A stretch of DNA of 15,297 nucleotides from Bog-950 sp964620645 (lineage in GTDB: Bacteria; Bacteroidota; Bacteroidia; Chitinophagales; LD1), in NCBI GenBank assembly GCA_964620645.1, contig CAZUHU010000084.1, positions 1 to 15,297 of the forward strand. The letters are read 5' to 3'. A program made the translations under genes and the position numbers. The notes beneath the pieces were generated by a model. That model made no database searches. It saw only the letters and a list, made by a program, of their open reading frames with translations, and had not been told where the DNA came from. Shown piece after piece: positions 1-8,128 of the stretch. Position 1 is the stretch's first letter. Every line of letters begins with the position of its first letter.

Positions 1-2250
1 AGCCTTTTTGCCCAAACCGATTTGTATGACCTGAATACGGTGCAGGTAATTAAGCTTACGTTTAACCAAACCAATTGGGATTACCAGATGGACACCGCCA
101 AAAGCGGAAGCGAGGGCTATTTAATAGCTGCCACTTGCGAAGTAAACGGGGTGGTTTATGATAGTGTTGGCGTTAAATACAAAGGCAACAGCAGCTATAA
201 CGCCAACAATGCTAAAAACCCATTGCACATTTCTTTAAACGAGTATATAAGCGGGCAAAACTACCAGGGGTATAAAGATATTAAGCTGGCTAACGGCTTT
301 AGCGACCCCAGCTTTGTGCGCGAGGCTTTAAGCTACGATATACTAAGCCACTACATGCACTGCCCTAAAGCCAATTTTGCGCGTGTATATATCAATGGCA
401 CTTATGTTGGGCTTTATACTAACGACCAAAGCATTGATAAAAAGTTTGATGATGACCATTTCTATTCTTCAAACGGAGTGCGGGTTAAGTGCACACCCGT
501 AGGTGGTGCCGGCCCCGGTGGCGGCAACAACCTGCCCGATTTGGTTTATTATGGTACGGATAGCGCTTCCTACAATTCGCGTTACGAAATTCAATCCGAT
601 TTCGGGTGGAAGGATTTGATTGACCTTTGCGATACGCTGAACAATAATACCACGGCCATAGAGGAGATACTGGATGTTGACCGTGCGCTTTGGATGTTAT
701 CTTTTAATACACTTACTGTTAACCTGGATAGCTATACCGGCACCTTTAAACAAAACTACTATCTCTATCGCGATCAAAACAACCGTTTCAGCCCTATTGT
801 GTGGGATCTAAACATGTGTTTTGGCGGCTTTAGCATGTTGGGCGGCACCGGCGGTATGACGCAGCTTGACAGCGCAGGCAAACGCAACTTAACCATAACG
901 CCCCACCTTACCGATGCCAACTGGCCGTTAATAAGCAAATTGTTAGCCAACAGCACGTACAAAAAAATGTATGTAGCGCACATGAAAACCATGGCTGAAG
1001 AAATGTTTACTACCAACTACTTTTATACCAAGGGTCTTGCCATGCAGGCTATTGCTGACAGCAGCTATAATGCCGACCCTAATAAATTTTACACCTACAC
1101 CAAATTTTTACAAAACATGGTGCAACAGGTTACCGGCGGTGGCGGTGGTGGTCCCGGTGGTGGAAGTGTACCGGGCATAAAAAACTTAATGGATGGCCGT
1201 GTTACCTATCTAAATACTACTACCGAGTTTCAGCAAGTGGCGCCTGTAATTTCAGCCTACAACTATCTGCCTGCAGCACCCGTTTATCAGGATGCTGTTA
1301 CTATAACCGCTACCATATCCAATTCCACTTCAGTTTACCTGGGCTACCGCTATAGCACTGCCGCAAGGTTTGCGCATGCTACTATGTATGATGATGGTGC
1401 GCATGGTGATGGCGCAGCATCCGATGGCGTGTTTGGCGCTACTATACCTGCTTCTTCGCTGCAGATTGAGTACTACATTTATGCGCAGAATGCTAACGCA
1501 GGCGTGTTTTCACCTGCACGGGCAGAGTATGAATTTCATACTATAACCGTTGGTGTTAATCAAATTGCTGCGGGCGCTGTAACTATTAACGAGTTTGTTG
1601 CCGATAATATCAATGGCGTTACCGATGCTGCGGGCGAGCATGAAGACTGGATAGAACTTTACAATAACACCAATCAGCCCGTTAATTTGGTTGGCTTGTA
1701 TTTAAGTGATGATGCCACCAATAAAACCAAGTGGCAATTTCCTGAAACAGCTACCATACCTGCCAATGGTTATTTAATTGTATGGGCCGATGAAGATGCA
1801 GGGCAAAGCGGTTATCATGCTAACTTTCAGCTAAGCTCATTGGGTGAGGAATTGATATTGAGTTATGGAGATGGCACTGTATTGGAAAGCTACACCTTTG
1901 GCTCGCAGTTAAGTGATGTATCAGAAGCGCGCTGCCCTAACGGTACGGGTAACTTTACAGCAAGTGTACAACCAAGCTATGAGGCCCTTAACGGCTGCAC
2001 TACCGCTTTAAACGATGTGGCCGGTTACAGCCTCAACGTCTATCCTAACCCGGCATCAAGCGTGCTTAACCTGCAGGCTGATATACCGCTTACCTCATTA
2101 AGTGTTACCAACCTTTTAGGCGAAACGGTATTCAGTGCTGATAATCTTGCTGTAAGCAACTACACTTTACCGCTCAATAAATTTGAGGATGGTGTTTATG
2201 TGCTGAGCATAAACAAGCAGCTATCGCGCAAGTTTGTGGTAAGCCACTAA
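1..2250 (+). CDS. Secreted CotH-kinase family protein with lamin-tail and type IX sorting domains (5' partial)
   Basis: The reading frame is open to the left edge. The first codons read SLFAQTD, which looks like the end of a signal peptide, so the true start lies upstream; residues below count from the TTG at 22. Residues ~7-370 fit the CotH kinase fold: a GVKYKGNSSY segment (50-59), NLDSYTG (234-240) and PIVWDLN (258-264), where D236 and D262 are the probable counterparts of the catalytic aspartates of Bacillus CotH. Two glycine-rich stretches interrupt the protein (160-169 and 372-382). A DDGAHGDGAASDG segment (457-469) resembles an extracellular beta-sandwich module. Residues ~519-627 form a lamin-tail domain (INEFVADN, EDWIELYN). 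Residues ~670-742 are a type A T9SS sorting domain (YPNPASS, then GVYVL). It should therefore be exported by type IX secretion and anchored or released at the surface. Its phosphorylation substrate is unknown. It converges on the Smr gene. Confidence 0.88.
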   Translation, partial: SLFAQTDLYDLNTVQVIKLTFNQTNWDYQMDTAKSGSEGYLIAATCEVNGVVYDSVGVKYKGNSSYNANNAKNPLHISLNEYISGQNYQGYKDIKLANGFSDPSFVREALSYDILSHYMHCPKANFARVYINGTYVGLYTNDQSIDKKFDDDHFYSSNGVRVKCTPVGGAGPGGGNNLPDLVYYGTDSASYNSRYEIQSDFGWKDLIDLCDTLNNNTTAIEEILDVDRALWMLSFNTLTVNLDSYTGTFKQNYYLYRDQNNRFSPIVWDLNMCFGGFSMLGGTGGMTQLDSAGKRNLTITPHLTDANWPLISKLLANSTYKKMYVAHMKTMAEEMFTTNYFYTKGLAMQAIADSSYNADPNKFYTYTKFLQNMVQQVTGGGGGGPGGGSVPGIKNLMDGRVTYLNTTTEFQQVAPVISAYNYLPAAPVYQDAVTITATISNSTSVYLGYRYSTAARFAHATMYDDGAHGDGAASDGVFGATIPASSLQIEYYIYAQNANAGVFSPARAEYEFHTITVGVNQIAAGAVTINEFVADNINGVTDAAGEHEDWIELYNNTNQPVNLVGLYLSDDATNKTKWQFPETATIPANGYLIVWADEDAGQSGYHANFQLSSLGEELILSYGDGTVLESYTFGSQLSDVSEARCPNGTGNFTASVQPSYEALNGCTTALNDVAGYSLNVYPNPASSVLNLQADIPLTSLSVTNLLGETVFSADNLAVSNYTLPLNKFEDGVYVLSINKQLSRKFVVSH

Positions 2251-2268
2251 GCTTAATGCTACAACTGA

Positions 2269-2297
2269 TGTAACAGGCGGGCTAACCGCTTGTTACA
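2269..2297. terminator. Bidirectional hairpin terminator between convergent genes
   Basis: A 12-bp stem (2269-2280 pairing with 2286-2297, one G-T wobble) closes a 5-nt loop. It fills most of the 47 bp between the stop of the CotH gene and the stop of the Smr gene on the other strand, so it can serve both. The flanking T/A tract is short and mixed, so efficiency is uncertain. Confidence 0.65.
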
Positions 2298-2552
2298 TTA
2301 AAATTTAAAGTAAACAAACAGCCGCCCGTGGTTTTTACTGTCGTTTTCTATACGGTGGTAAAGGGGCTTTATGTGCGGCTGTTGCAAAAAGCGCTGCACC
2401 TTCTTTTTTAACTGGCCGCTTCCTTTGCCGGGTATAATTTCTACCTCTTTAATACGGCATTCAATAGCTTCGTCAAAAATTTCCTGCAGGGCTTTATCAA
2501 TTGCTTTGCTGTCGTTAAAAATATCGTGTAGGTCCAGCTTTAGTTTTGCCAT
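2298..2552 (-). CDS. Stand-alone Smr-domain protein
   Basis: The predicted 84-residue protein consists almost entirely of a Smr (small MutS-related) domain, a nucleic-acid-binding and sometimes nicking fold found at the C-terminus of MutS2 and alone in small proteins. Visible motifs are LDLHD (6-10), matching the family's LDLHG with the last glycine replaced, and PGKGSGQL (41-48), matching the HGKGxGxL loop with proline in place of the usual His/Thr. I chose the ATG at 2552. A GTG five codons upstream (2567) would overlap the stop of the preceding pentapeptide-repeat gene as TAGTG, but it adds only MLFCG, which is not part of the domain. The gene is 14 bp downstream of that neighbour on the same strand and is probably cotranscribed. 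A role in nucleic-acid metabolism is inferred from the family only. Confidence 0.8.
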   Translation of the reverse strand: MAKLKLDLHDIFNDSKAIDKALQEIFDEAIECRIKEVEIIPGKGSGQLKKKVQRFLQQPHIKPLYHRIENDSKNHGRLFVYFKF

Positions 2553-2566
2553 GCCGCAAAATAACA

Positions 2567-3730
2567 CTAACGCTTAATGTTCTTAAGGTTAGCACCGGGA
2601 AAACGCGCTCCCTCAAGTTTAGCCCCTGTAAAATCGGCGCCTTCGCAATTCGCTATTTCAAAATCGGCATTGCGTAGGTCGGCATTTTTAAAAGAGGCAT
2701 TGGTAAGGTCGGAGCCCGTAAAGTCGGCACCCTGCATTACTGCATTTTCAAAAATCGCCCCGCTGAAAAAACCATCGGTTAACATAGCACCGTTAAATTT
2801 TGAGGCTGTAAAATTTACTTGCTCGCACAGGCAGCCCGATAAATCAGCAAAAGAAAAATCGGCATTGGTAACAGTGCTTCCGCGGGCCAATTGTTTATGG
2901 CGCCATTCCAGGTGCGCACCGGCATTACCTTTGCTCAGGTAAACATTAAGCGGCAGCCCTGCCACCTGCAACCGCTCAAAACGGCCACCTGCCCCACCTG
3001 AGTTTAAAAAGGTAGCGTGTGCATTAAGGGCATCCTGTATTTCGGCATTGCTAAAAGGCTTTGAGTTTAAGGCCAGCGAACGTATCAGTTCGGTATTCAT
3101 CTGCGTATCGCGCGGCGGCACTTCCGATTGGTTAAAGCCCGGTATTCCTCTGCGCGCCTGAGCATCGCCCGGCACTTCTATTTCAACGCTTCGGTTATCA
3201 CTTATCCAGGGTCCGTTTTCGCTATATGCCGCCGAGTCAAAAGACTGACCTACGGTAAGATGTGCCAGCCATTTTGGGTCAGTTACCCAAACGCGGTACT
3301 TAGCGCTTGGCAGGTTATCGGGGTTGGCCCAAAAGTCGCGCCATTTATCCTGCCAGGCATCTTCCCAGTTCTGGCTATCCCTGGCAATGCCCATGGCTAA
3401 AACCTGTTCATCCATTTTACGGTGCGCCTCGTATTCGTCAAAGGGGCAGTTGCGCGTTTCAAATACTACAGTGCGCTTTATAAACTCGTTTACCCGCGCT
3501 GCAAGGTCATGCGGTTGGTACGACCTGTCATGCGGTATCTGTTCCGCCAAAGGCGATTTAGGGATGTAGTTGTAGTTGTTGTCGAAACCATAAGCCTCCT
3601 GCGTTAACAGGCACAGTGCAAATACCGGGTCTTCCGGAAAGGGGCCGGCATCAGGGTGGTCTAACTTTACTGCAAGGTCAACCCAATCGGTTCCTTTATT
3701 AATTACTGATACGTTCCAAAGTGAACTCAT
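2567..3730 (-). CDS. Pentapeptide-repeat protein with unrecognised N-terminal region
   Basis: The protein has 387 residues. Residues 290-384 are 19 consecutive pentapeptides of the A(D/N)Lxx type (ADFSF, ADLSG ... ANLKN), which fold as a right-handed quadrilateral beta-helix; only IKR follows. Residues 1-~285 match no family I recognise. They are rich in Trp, Asp and Pro, have no signal peptide or membrane segment, and include the segments KWRDFWANPDN, YRVWVTDPKWLAHL and SENGPWISDNRSVE. The protein is presumably cytoplasmic. Pentapeptide proteins range from gyrase-protecting DNA mimics (Qnr, MfpA) to scaffolds of unknown role; the long N-terminal region argues against a simple Qnr homologue. 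It is the first gene of a likely two-gene unit with the Smr gene downstream. A few repeats deviate (CLCEQ, ANCEG), which is common in this fold. Confidence 0.8.
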   Translation of the reverse strand: MSSLWNVSVINKGTDWVDLAVKLDHPDAGPFPEDPVFALCLLTQEAYGFDNNYNYIPKSPLAEQIPHDRSYQPHDLAARVNEFIKRTVVFETRNCPFDEYEAHRKMDEQVLAMGIARDSQNWEDAWQDKWRDFWANPDNLPSAKYRVWVTDPKWLAHLTVGQSFDSAAYSENGPWISDNRSVEIEVPGDAQARRGIPGFNQSEVPPRDTQMNTELIRSLALNSKPFSNAEIQDALNAHATFLNSGGAGGRFERLQVAGLPLNVYLSKGNAGAHLEWRHKQLARGSTVTNADFSFADLSGCLCEQVNFTASKFNGAMLTDGFFSGAIFENAVMQGADFTGSDLTNASFKNADLRNADFEIANCEGADFTGAKLEGARFPGANLKNIKR

Positions 3731-3788
3731 ATAACATATTTTCTAGGGGCGAACGAGGCGCCTAATCTATTGGAGGACAAACGCTTTA

Positions 3789-3796
3789 CAAAAATA
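3789..3796 (-). promoter_or_regulatory. Candidate -7 box for the pentapeptide-repeat gene
   Basis: Read on the minus strand this is TATTTTTG, an exact match to the Bacteroidota -7 consensus TAnnTTTG, 59 bp upstream of the start codon at 3730. No convincing TTTG lies ~19 bp further upstream, so the call rests on one box in an AT-rich region. Confidence 0.3.
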
Positions 3797-3833
3797 ATTG
3801 TGTTAAAAAAATGATGTATGTTTCAATAGATGG

Positions 3834-3866
3834 CAAAAAAAAGCCCTTTCTGTTCAGAAAGGGCTT
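3834..3866 (-). terminator. Intrinsic terminator of the DUF2723 gene
   Basis: Positions 3841-3851 pair perfectly with 3856-3866 (11 bp, 4-nt loop). Read on the minus strand the stem is followed by a run of T. It lies 20 bp past the stop codon of the DUF2723 gene and is a classic Rho-independent terminator. Confidence 0.9.
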
Positions 3867-3886
3867 AAAAGGTGGTTTACTTAATC

Positions 3887-6800
3887 TTACAGCTGTATAA
3901 AGCCGAAGCGGTAGCGTACCATTTCGTCGCGCAGTTGCACGGCAAACGGTGCGTTAGTGTCCGGTGTTGCTTTCAATATTTTGCTTATTTCATCCATATC
4001 CTGCTGGGTGCGTATGTCCATCATCAACCAGTGATTTAAGTCGCCGCGCACCTGCTCATAAATCTCAGGGTTTTCATGCTTAACGGCGGCAATCACCAAC
4101 TGTGCCATTACGGAAGTCTGTTCACGCACTTCGCGTTTTTCAAGGAATGAACCACGGCGCAATTGCTGCAGGTAGTCAGGGTCGCTTACGGTAGCCATCA
4201 TATAGCTGTAAACGCCTTTGTAGTAGTTCAGCTCATCTTTGGCGGCTGCCCACTCCTCTAACAACAGTTTATGCGCTTCATCTTTTTTGCCGGCCTGGTA
4301 AAGCACATCCGGGTAATCGGCATCAAAGTAAGAATGTGGCACACGGTCAGCAGGCAGCATCTTCAGTGAGTATTCAATAGCTTCTGCTGCTTTTTCAGGC
4401 TGGCCCTTATCCAATAACGACTGCGCCAGGCGCGAGTAGTTAGACTTGATATTTACCACCATACGCAGGTTGTTCTCATCCAGGTAAATGTTCGGGTTGC
4501 TTTCAATACCGCCGAAACGGAATTTCTTCATCATGTTCTCATACGTAACATCTGTACGAACAGGTGAAGTAAACGGCGAACCGCTTGTATTTACTTTTGG
4601 CACAATGCGGTAGGTAAGGCCTTCCAGCTGGAAGTACTTCTCTAAGCCCATATATTGCTCTGAGCCTACTGATACGGCAAAGTAAATAGGGCGCTCCATA
4701 AAGTTGTTCGCCACTATATCCAGCACCATCCAGTCGTTTTTCAGCAGCACGTTTTTGTTTACGTTCCACTCCATATGCGGTACGATCTGGTTGGCTTCAT
4801 CGGCCGATACAAAGTTGCCGGCAGCTACTTTAGCCGAATCTACATCCATATACATAATGCGCGAGTAGAAGATATTGCTGCCGCTTTCGCGGTCCTTATC
4901 CGATTCCTTATCGCTGGCAATTACGCTCATAACTTCTTTAAGCGAGCGTGGCGTGCCGCTTAAACCTTCCTTGTATTGGTAGCGCACCGCATCGCGGTTG
5001 CTGCCGTGGTACTGCTCAGGTGTGCAGGTAAGTTTTAAAGGCGCTGCATCGTTGATCTTATAGCGCAATTGGTCAATGTACCAATCCACACCAAGTAACG
5101 ATAGGTTAATTACGCGCACATCGGTGCGTATGCCTTCAACTTCCTGTGCATACCAAAGCGGGTAAGTATCATTATCGCCCATAGTAAACAGCACAGCATT
5201 TGGCTGGCAGCTTTCGAGGTAGCAACGCGCAAAGTCGCGCGCAGTGTTGCGGCCGTGGCGGTTGTGATCATCCCAACCCTGGCTGCCCATTAATACCGGC
5301 GCCGATGCACAAAGTGCAACTGCAATAGCGCCGCTTGGCAGGTCGCCCAGTTTACGGCGCAGTAAATCAGCAATGGCAATAGCGCCAAAGCCAATCCATA
5401 TAGAATAAGTAAGGAAAGAACCTGCTACAGCGTAATCACGCTCACGCGGTTCAATCGGGGGTTCGTTTTGGTAAACAATCTGCAGTATGCCGGTAGTGCC
5501 AAACAGCACCAGCAAAATCCAGAATGTTTTTTCGTGCTTAAACAGCGTATATACAAAGCCCACCAAACCGATAAGGAAAGGTATCATGTAAAACATGTTA
5601 CGGCCCTTATTCTTCATCATCTCCTTGCTCAGGTTTTGCTGAGGGTAATCAGGCGTAAATGCTTTGTGCGAGTTATCAATAAATGGTATACCGCTTATCC
5701 AACGGCCATCATCATTGTAGTATGCGCCTTGTACATCGTTCTGGCGGCCGCTGAAGTTCCACATCAAATAGCGGAAATACATAAACCCTAACTGGTATTT
5801 AAAGAAGAAGTTCATGTTATCGCTAAACGATATAGCGTCCTTTACCTTGTATTGGCCGCGGCCATCTTTGCCGGGGTTCTTTTTATTCAGTTCAGTAACA
5901 TAGTTGGTAGCCTCATTAAAACCGTTCGGTGGAAATACCTTTACCACCTGGCGGCTGTCGCGGTCAACAATGTTATACTCCGGGTTTAACCAGGCACGGT
6001 AGCCGGGGTGCTTGCTTTCGTCCTGCCAAAAGCCCAAACGCGGGAAGAACATATTAGCCTCCGGACGGAATTCATAGTCCTGTTGCTTAGGGCCAAGGTT
6101 CTTGTATTGCTTCAGCTTTTCATCTTTCTCCCAACGGTCGCCGCTGTAAACGTAGCCGTGTATTTTACCGTTTTCATCGCGGTAAAAATCTACATCGTCA
6201 TAAGGGTCTGCTGTATAATCGGGGCCCATTACAAGCGGGCGGTCGCCGTACTGCTCGCGGTCTACATAACTCTTAATAGTAAAAGGGTCAGTAGGCTTGT
6301 TCATGTTTATAGGCGGATTGGCAATAGCGCGTATAGGCACCATTATGTACGACAGGTAGCCTACGTATGAAAAGGCGATAGCCAGCACACCAATGTTTAC
6401 TATACGGCGCGTTTCATAACCGTATGAACGGGCCAGTATAAGCACTATAACATAAATTGAGCGGATAAGCTTCGCGGTAAGGCTATCTTCAATTACAAGG
6501 CCTAATAAAAAGTATAAGCCGGCGGCGCCAATTGCAATGTAAAAGTCGCGGTCCTTACCGGTGTGGGTATAGTATAGTAATGAGCCTATCACCAGTATCA
6601 ATAACAGCGCACCTATTATAATGCCGCTGTTAAAGCCCATGCCCATATCGTTCACAAAAAACAGGTCCATACCGGCCAGGTAACTTTGTGTAAACGATAT
6701 AATGAACTTCATATAAAGGCCAAGCACCAAAAAGCCTACAGCCGATGCAATTAACCAGCCGTACCAGGTTGTTTTGTAGCGCTTGTAGTAATAAATAAGC

Positions 6801-7429
6801 GCCATTGCAGGCAATGCAAGCAAGCTTAATAAGTGCACACCTATTGAAAGGCCGGTCATGTAGGCAATAAATACAATCCAGTGGTCGGCGTATTTGCTGT
6901 CGTCGGCATCCCACTTAACCATGGCCCAAATAATAAAGGTCATAAAGAACAGCGATAGCGAGTAAACCTCACCTTCCACTGCGCTAAACCACAATGAGTC
7001 AACAAAAGTGCAGCAGGTGGCGGCTAAAAGGCCCGCGCCTATTACTGTAAGTATACGTCCATCGGTGTATTCACCATCCTTCATCACCACTTTGCGGGCA
7101 AGGCCGGTGGTGGTCCAAAAGGTAAACAGCACGGCACCTGCACTGGCAAGGGCGCTCATAAAGTTTACCATTAAAGCAACGCTGCTGGCGTGGCCGCTTG
7201 AGGCAGGGTCTAAAGGGCTAACGCCGCTGAAAAGCGTAAAAATACGGCCCAACATAAGGAAGAAGGGAGCGCCCGGCGGGTGAACCACCTGTAGTTTAAA
7301 GCAACCTGAAATAAACTCGCCGCAGTCCCAAAAACTACCGCTGCTTTCCATGGTCATTCCATACACCACGGCTGCAAATACAAAAGACACCCATCCGAAG
7401 ATGTTGTTCAGCAATTTAAATTTCTTCAT
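3887..7429 (-). CDS. DUF2723 / GT117-family membrane protein, putative protein O-mannosyltransferase
   Basis: The protein has 1180 residues. An N-terminal hydrophobic region (about 10-370) contains many membrane segments. The segment SGSFWDCGEFISG (30-42) carries an acidic pair (D35, E38) in the first loop, followed by HPPGAPFF (50-57); both are hallmarks of the DUF2723 family, a GT-C glycosyltransferase group related to protein O-mannosyltransferases. Human TMEM260 contains the same domain and is an O-mannosyltransferase. A hydrophilic stretch (~375-605) is followed by further membrane segments (~608-715). A large soluble C-terminal part includes FTMGDNDTYPLWYAQ (~750) and helical TPR-like repeats (~1020-1110). 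In Bacteroidota such proteins are thought to glycosylate exported proteins, using a lipid-linked donor; that role is inferred here. The gene appears monocistronic, with its own terminator. Its ATG at 7429 gives a normal N-terminus (MKKFKLLNN) just before the first membrane helix. Confidence 0.88.
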   Translation of the reverse strand: MKKFKLLNNIFGWVSFVFAAVVYGMTMESSGSFWDCGEFISGCFKLQVVHPPGAPFFLMLGRIFTLFSGVSPLDPASSGHASSVALMVNFMSALASAGAVLFTFWTTTGLARKVVMKDGEYTDGRILTVIGAGLLAATCCTFVDSLWFSAVEGEVYSLSLFFMTFIIWAMVKWDADDSKYADHWIVFIAYMTGLSIGVHLLSLLALPAMALIYYYKRYKTTWYGWLIASAVGFLVLGLYMKFIISFTQSYLAGMDLFFVNDMGMGFNSGIIIGALLLILVIGSLLYYTHTGKDRDFYIAIGAAGLYFLLGLVIEDSLTAKLIRSIYVIVLILARSYGYETRRIVNIGVLAIAFSYVGYLSYIMVPIRAIANPPINMNKPTDPFTIKSYVDREQYGDRPLVMGPDYTADPYDDVDFYRDENGKIHGYVYSGDRWEKDEKLKQYKNLGPKQQDYEFRPEANMFFPRLGFWQDESKHPGYRAWLNPEYNIVDRDSRQVVKVFPPNGFNEATNYVTELNKKNPGKDGRGQYKVKDAISFSDNMNFFFKYQLGFMYFRYLMWNFSGRQNDVQGAYYNDDGRWISGIPFIDNSHKAFTPDYPQQNLSKEMMKNKGRNMFYMIPFLIGLVGFVYTLFKHEKTFWILLVLFGTTGILQIVYQNEPPIEPRERDYAVAGSFLTYSIWIGFGAIAIADLLRRKLGDLPSGAIAVALCASAPVLMGSQGWDDHNRHGRNTARDFARCYLESCQPNAVLFTMGDNDTYPLWYAQEVEGIRTDVRVINLSLLGVDWYIDQLRYKINDAAPLKLTCTPEQYHGSNRDAVRYQYKEGLSGTPRSLKEVMSVIASDKESDKDRESGSNIFYSRIMYMDVDSAKVAAGNFVSADEANQIVPHMEWNVNKNVLLKNDWMVLDIVANNFMERPIYFAVSVGSEQYMGLEKYFQLEGLTYRIVPKVNTSGSPFTSPVRTDVTYENMMKKFRFGGIESNPNIYLDENNLRMVVNIKSNYSRLAQSLLDKGQPEKAAEAIEYSLKMLPADRVPHSYFDADYPDVLYQAGKKDEAHKLLLEEWAAAKDELNYYKGVYSYMMATVSDPDYLQQLRRGSFLEKREVREQTSVMAQLVIAAVKHENPEIYEQVRGDLNHWLMMDIRTQQDMDEISKILKATPDTNAPFAVQLRDEMVRYRFGFIQL

Positions 7430-7451
7430 TACGCTAGCTGTTTCAAACGGG

Positions 7452-7459
7452 TAAAAATA
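7452..7459 (-). promoter_or_regulatory. Candidate -7 box for the DUF2723 gene
   Basis: On the minus strand this reads TATTTTTA (seven of eight to the frame TAnnTTTG), 23 bp upstream of the ATG. There is no TTTG at the expected distance. A small 6-bp hairpin (7478-7493) lies just upstream, where the -33 region would be. Weak call. Confidence 0.22.
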
Positions 7460-7540
7460 TCAAAATAGCGGAAAGTGAGGGGTTTATACCCCTGTTTTAG
7501 GCCGCATTAATAAAAGTTGGCAATAGCCTGTTACCCAAAA

Positions 7541-7568
7541 CAAAACCCGCCTTACGGGGCGGGTTTTG
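7541..7568 (-). terminator. Intrinsic terminator of the small lipoprotein gene
   Basis: Positions 7541-7551 pair perfectly with 7558-7568 (11 bp, 6-nt loop). The hairpin is 18 bp past the lipoprotein stop and ends in TTTTG on the minus strand. The GC-rich stem is strong but the T tract is short. Confidence 0.8.
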
Positions 7569-7586
7569 CTGAATAAATTGACCGGT

Positions 7587-8015
7587 TTATTTTTTAACCG
7601 GTGTTAAGCCAAATGCCGGTAATGAATTGGTGCCATCGTAAACGGCTGATTTTTCAACGGTGGCATATCCTTCCTTGGTTGCTTTATAAGTGTAAGTGCG
7701 TCCAACAACCAGGTTGTTATAGCTGTAATCGCCCTTTATGCTTGTAGTGGCCGAAGAAACCGAGCGGCCCCCTTCAACAGCATCAACCTTAGCCCCGTCA
7801 ATGGGCTTTCCGGTTGATTCTTCAAAAACCTGGGCCGGCAGGCTGCTGGTACCATTATCAATTGTTGCAGTATCCGTTTGGCCTGTGGGTGCTTCAGGGG
7901 CTCCGGTTACGGCGGTAGAATCAGTGCTTGCTGCGGCTTCGCTTTCAGGTTTTGGGCTATTACATGAAAATAAAGTCACAAACATGGGCAGTAAAAGGAA
8001 TACGAATTTTTTCAT
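7587..8015 (-). CDS. Small lipoprotein with carboxypeptidase-regulatory-like domain
   Basis: The protein has 142 residues. A typical lipoprotein signal (MKKFVFLLLPMFVTLFSC) ends in a lipobox with the lipidated cysteine at C18. A Ser/Thr/Ala/Glu-rich linker (19-~58) follows, then a beta-sandwich module (~60-140) with the pattern of carboxypeptidase-regulatory-like/Cna-B-type domains: a TGKPIDGAKVDA strand pair, SIKGDYSYNNL, and YKATKEGYATVEKS. Such domains usually bind or space other envelope components and have no enzymatic activity. It is probably in the outer membrane; which leaflet cannot be said. It is transcribed divergently from the cyclase-peptidase operon and shares a mirrored leader with it. 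It has its own terminator and appears monocistronic. Confidence 0.75.
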   Translation of the reverse strand: MKKFVFLLLPMFVTLFSCNSPKPESEAAASTDSTAVTGAPEAPTGQTDTATIDNGTSSLPAQVFEESTGKPIDGAKVDAVEGGRSVSSATTSIKGDYSYNNLVVGRTYTYKATKEGYATVEKSAVYDGTNSLPAFGLTPVKK

Positions 8016-8017
8016 AT

Positions 8018-8099
8018 CAGGGTGGGTTTAGTGTAGCCTAAAGATATATCTTGGGCTATCAAATCAAAAAAAATATTATTAGGCACTAAACCTACCCTG
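8018..8099. repeat. Near-perfect inverted repeat in the divergent lipoprotein/cyclase intergenic region
   Basis: The left arm is 8018-8040 and the right arm 8080-8099. Reading outward on each strand, both arms run AGGC, then CACTAAACCyACCCTG; they differ by one base and a 2-nt insertion in the left arm. The ~39 bp between them are AT-rich and hold the facing promoter candidates. The left arm ends 2 nt before the lipoprotein ATG, so the two divergent transcripts would carry almost the same leader sequence. It could be an operator, a shared RNA leader element, or the trace of a local inverted duplication. Confidence 0.75.
8039..8068 (-). promoter_or_regulatory. Candidate promoter of the small lipoprotein gene
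   Basis: On the minus strand TTTG (8065-8068) is followed after 18 nt by TATCTTTA (8039-8046), close to the Bacteroidota TTTG-N19-TAnnTTTG pattern. It lies 24 bp upstream of the ATG at 8015, a usual distance. The mirrored position on the plus strand (CTTG at 8050-8053, TATTATTA at 8074-8081) is a weaker candidate for the cyclase operon. Confidence 0.4.
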
Positions 8100-8128
8100 T
8101 TTTGCAAGCCGCCGATACCCATAAAACA

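Noticed and set aside
2577..2942. Reading frame antisense to the pentapeptide repeats
   Set aside because: The repetitive composition is the complement of the pentapeptide coding repeats; it is a shadow.
6008..6370. 120-residue hydrophobic reading frame opposite the DUF2723 gene
   Set aside because: It lies wholly within a strongly supported coding gene on the other strand and lacks a signal of its own.
7581..7602. ACCGGTT/AACCGGT inverted repeat around the small lipoprotein stop
   Set aside because: Seven base pairs with a long loop, overlapping the coding end, and a much stronger terminator lies just downstream.
8102..8128. TTG at 8102 as the cyclase start
   Set aside because: It sits 2 nt after the right arm, mirroring the lipoprotein ATG, which is suggestive; but an ATG nine codons later has a better A-rich leader and the extra residues are not part of the TPR fold. 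Not fully excluded.
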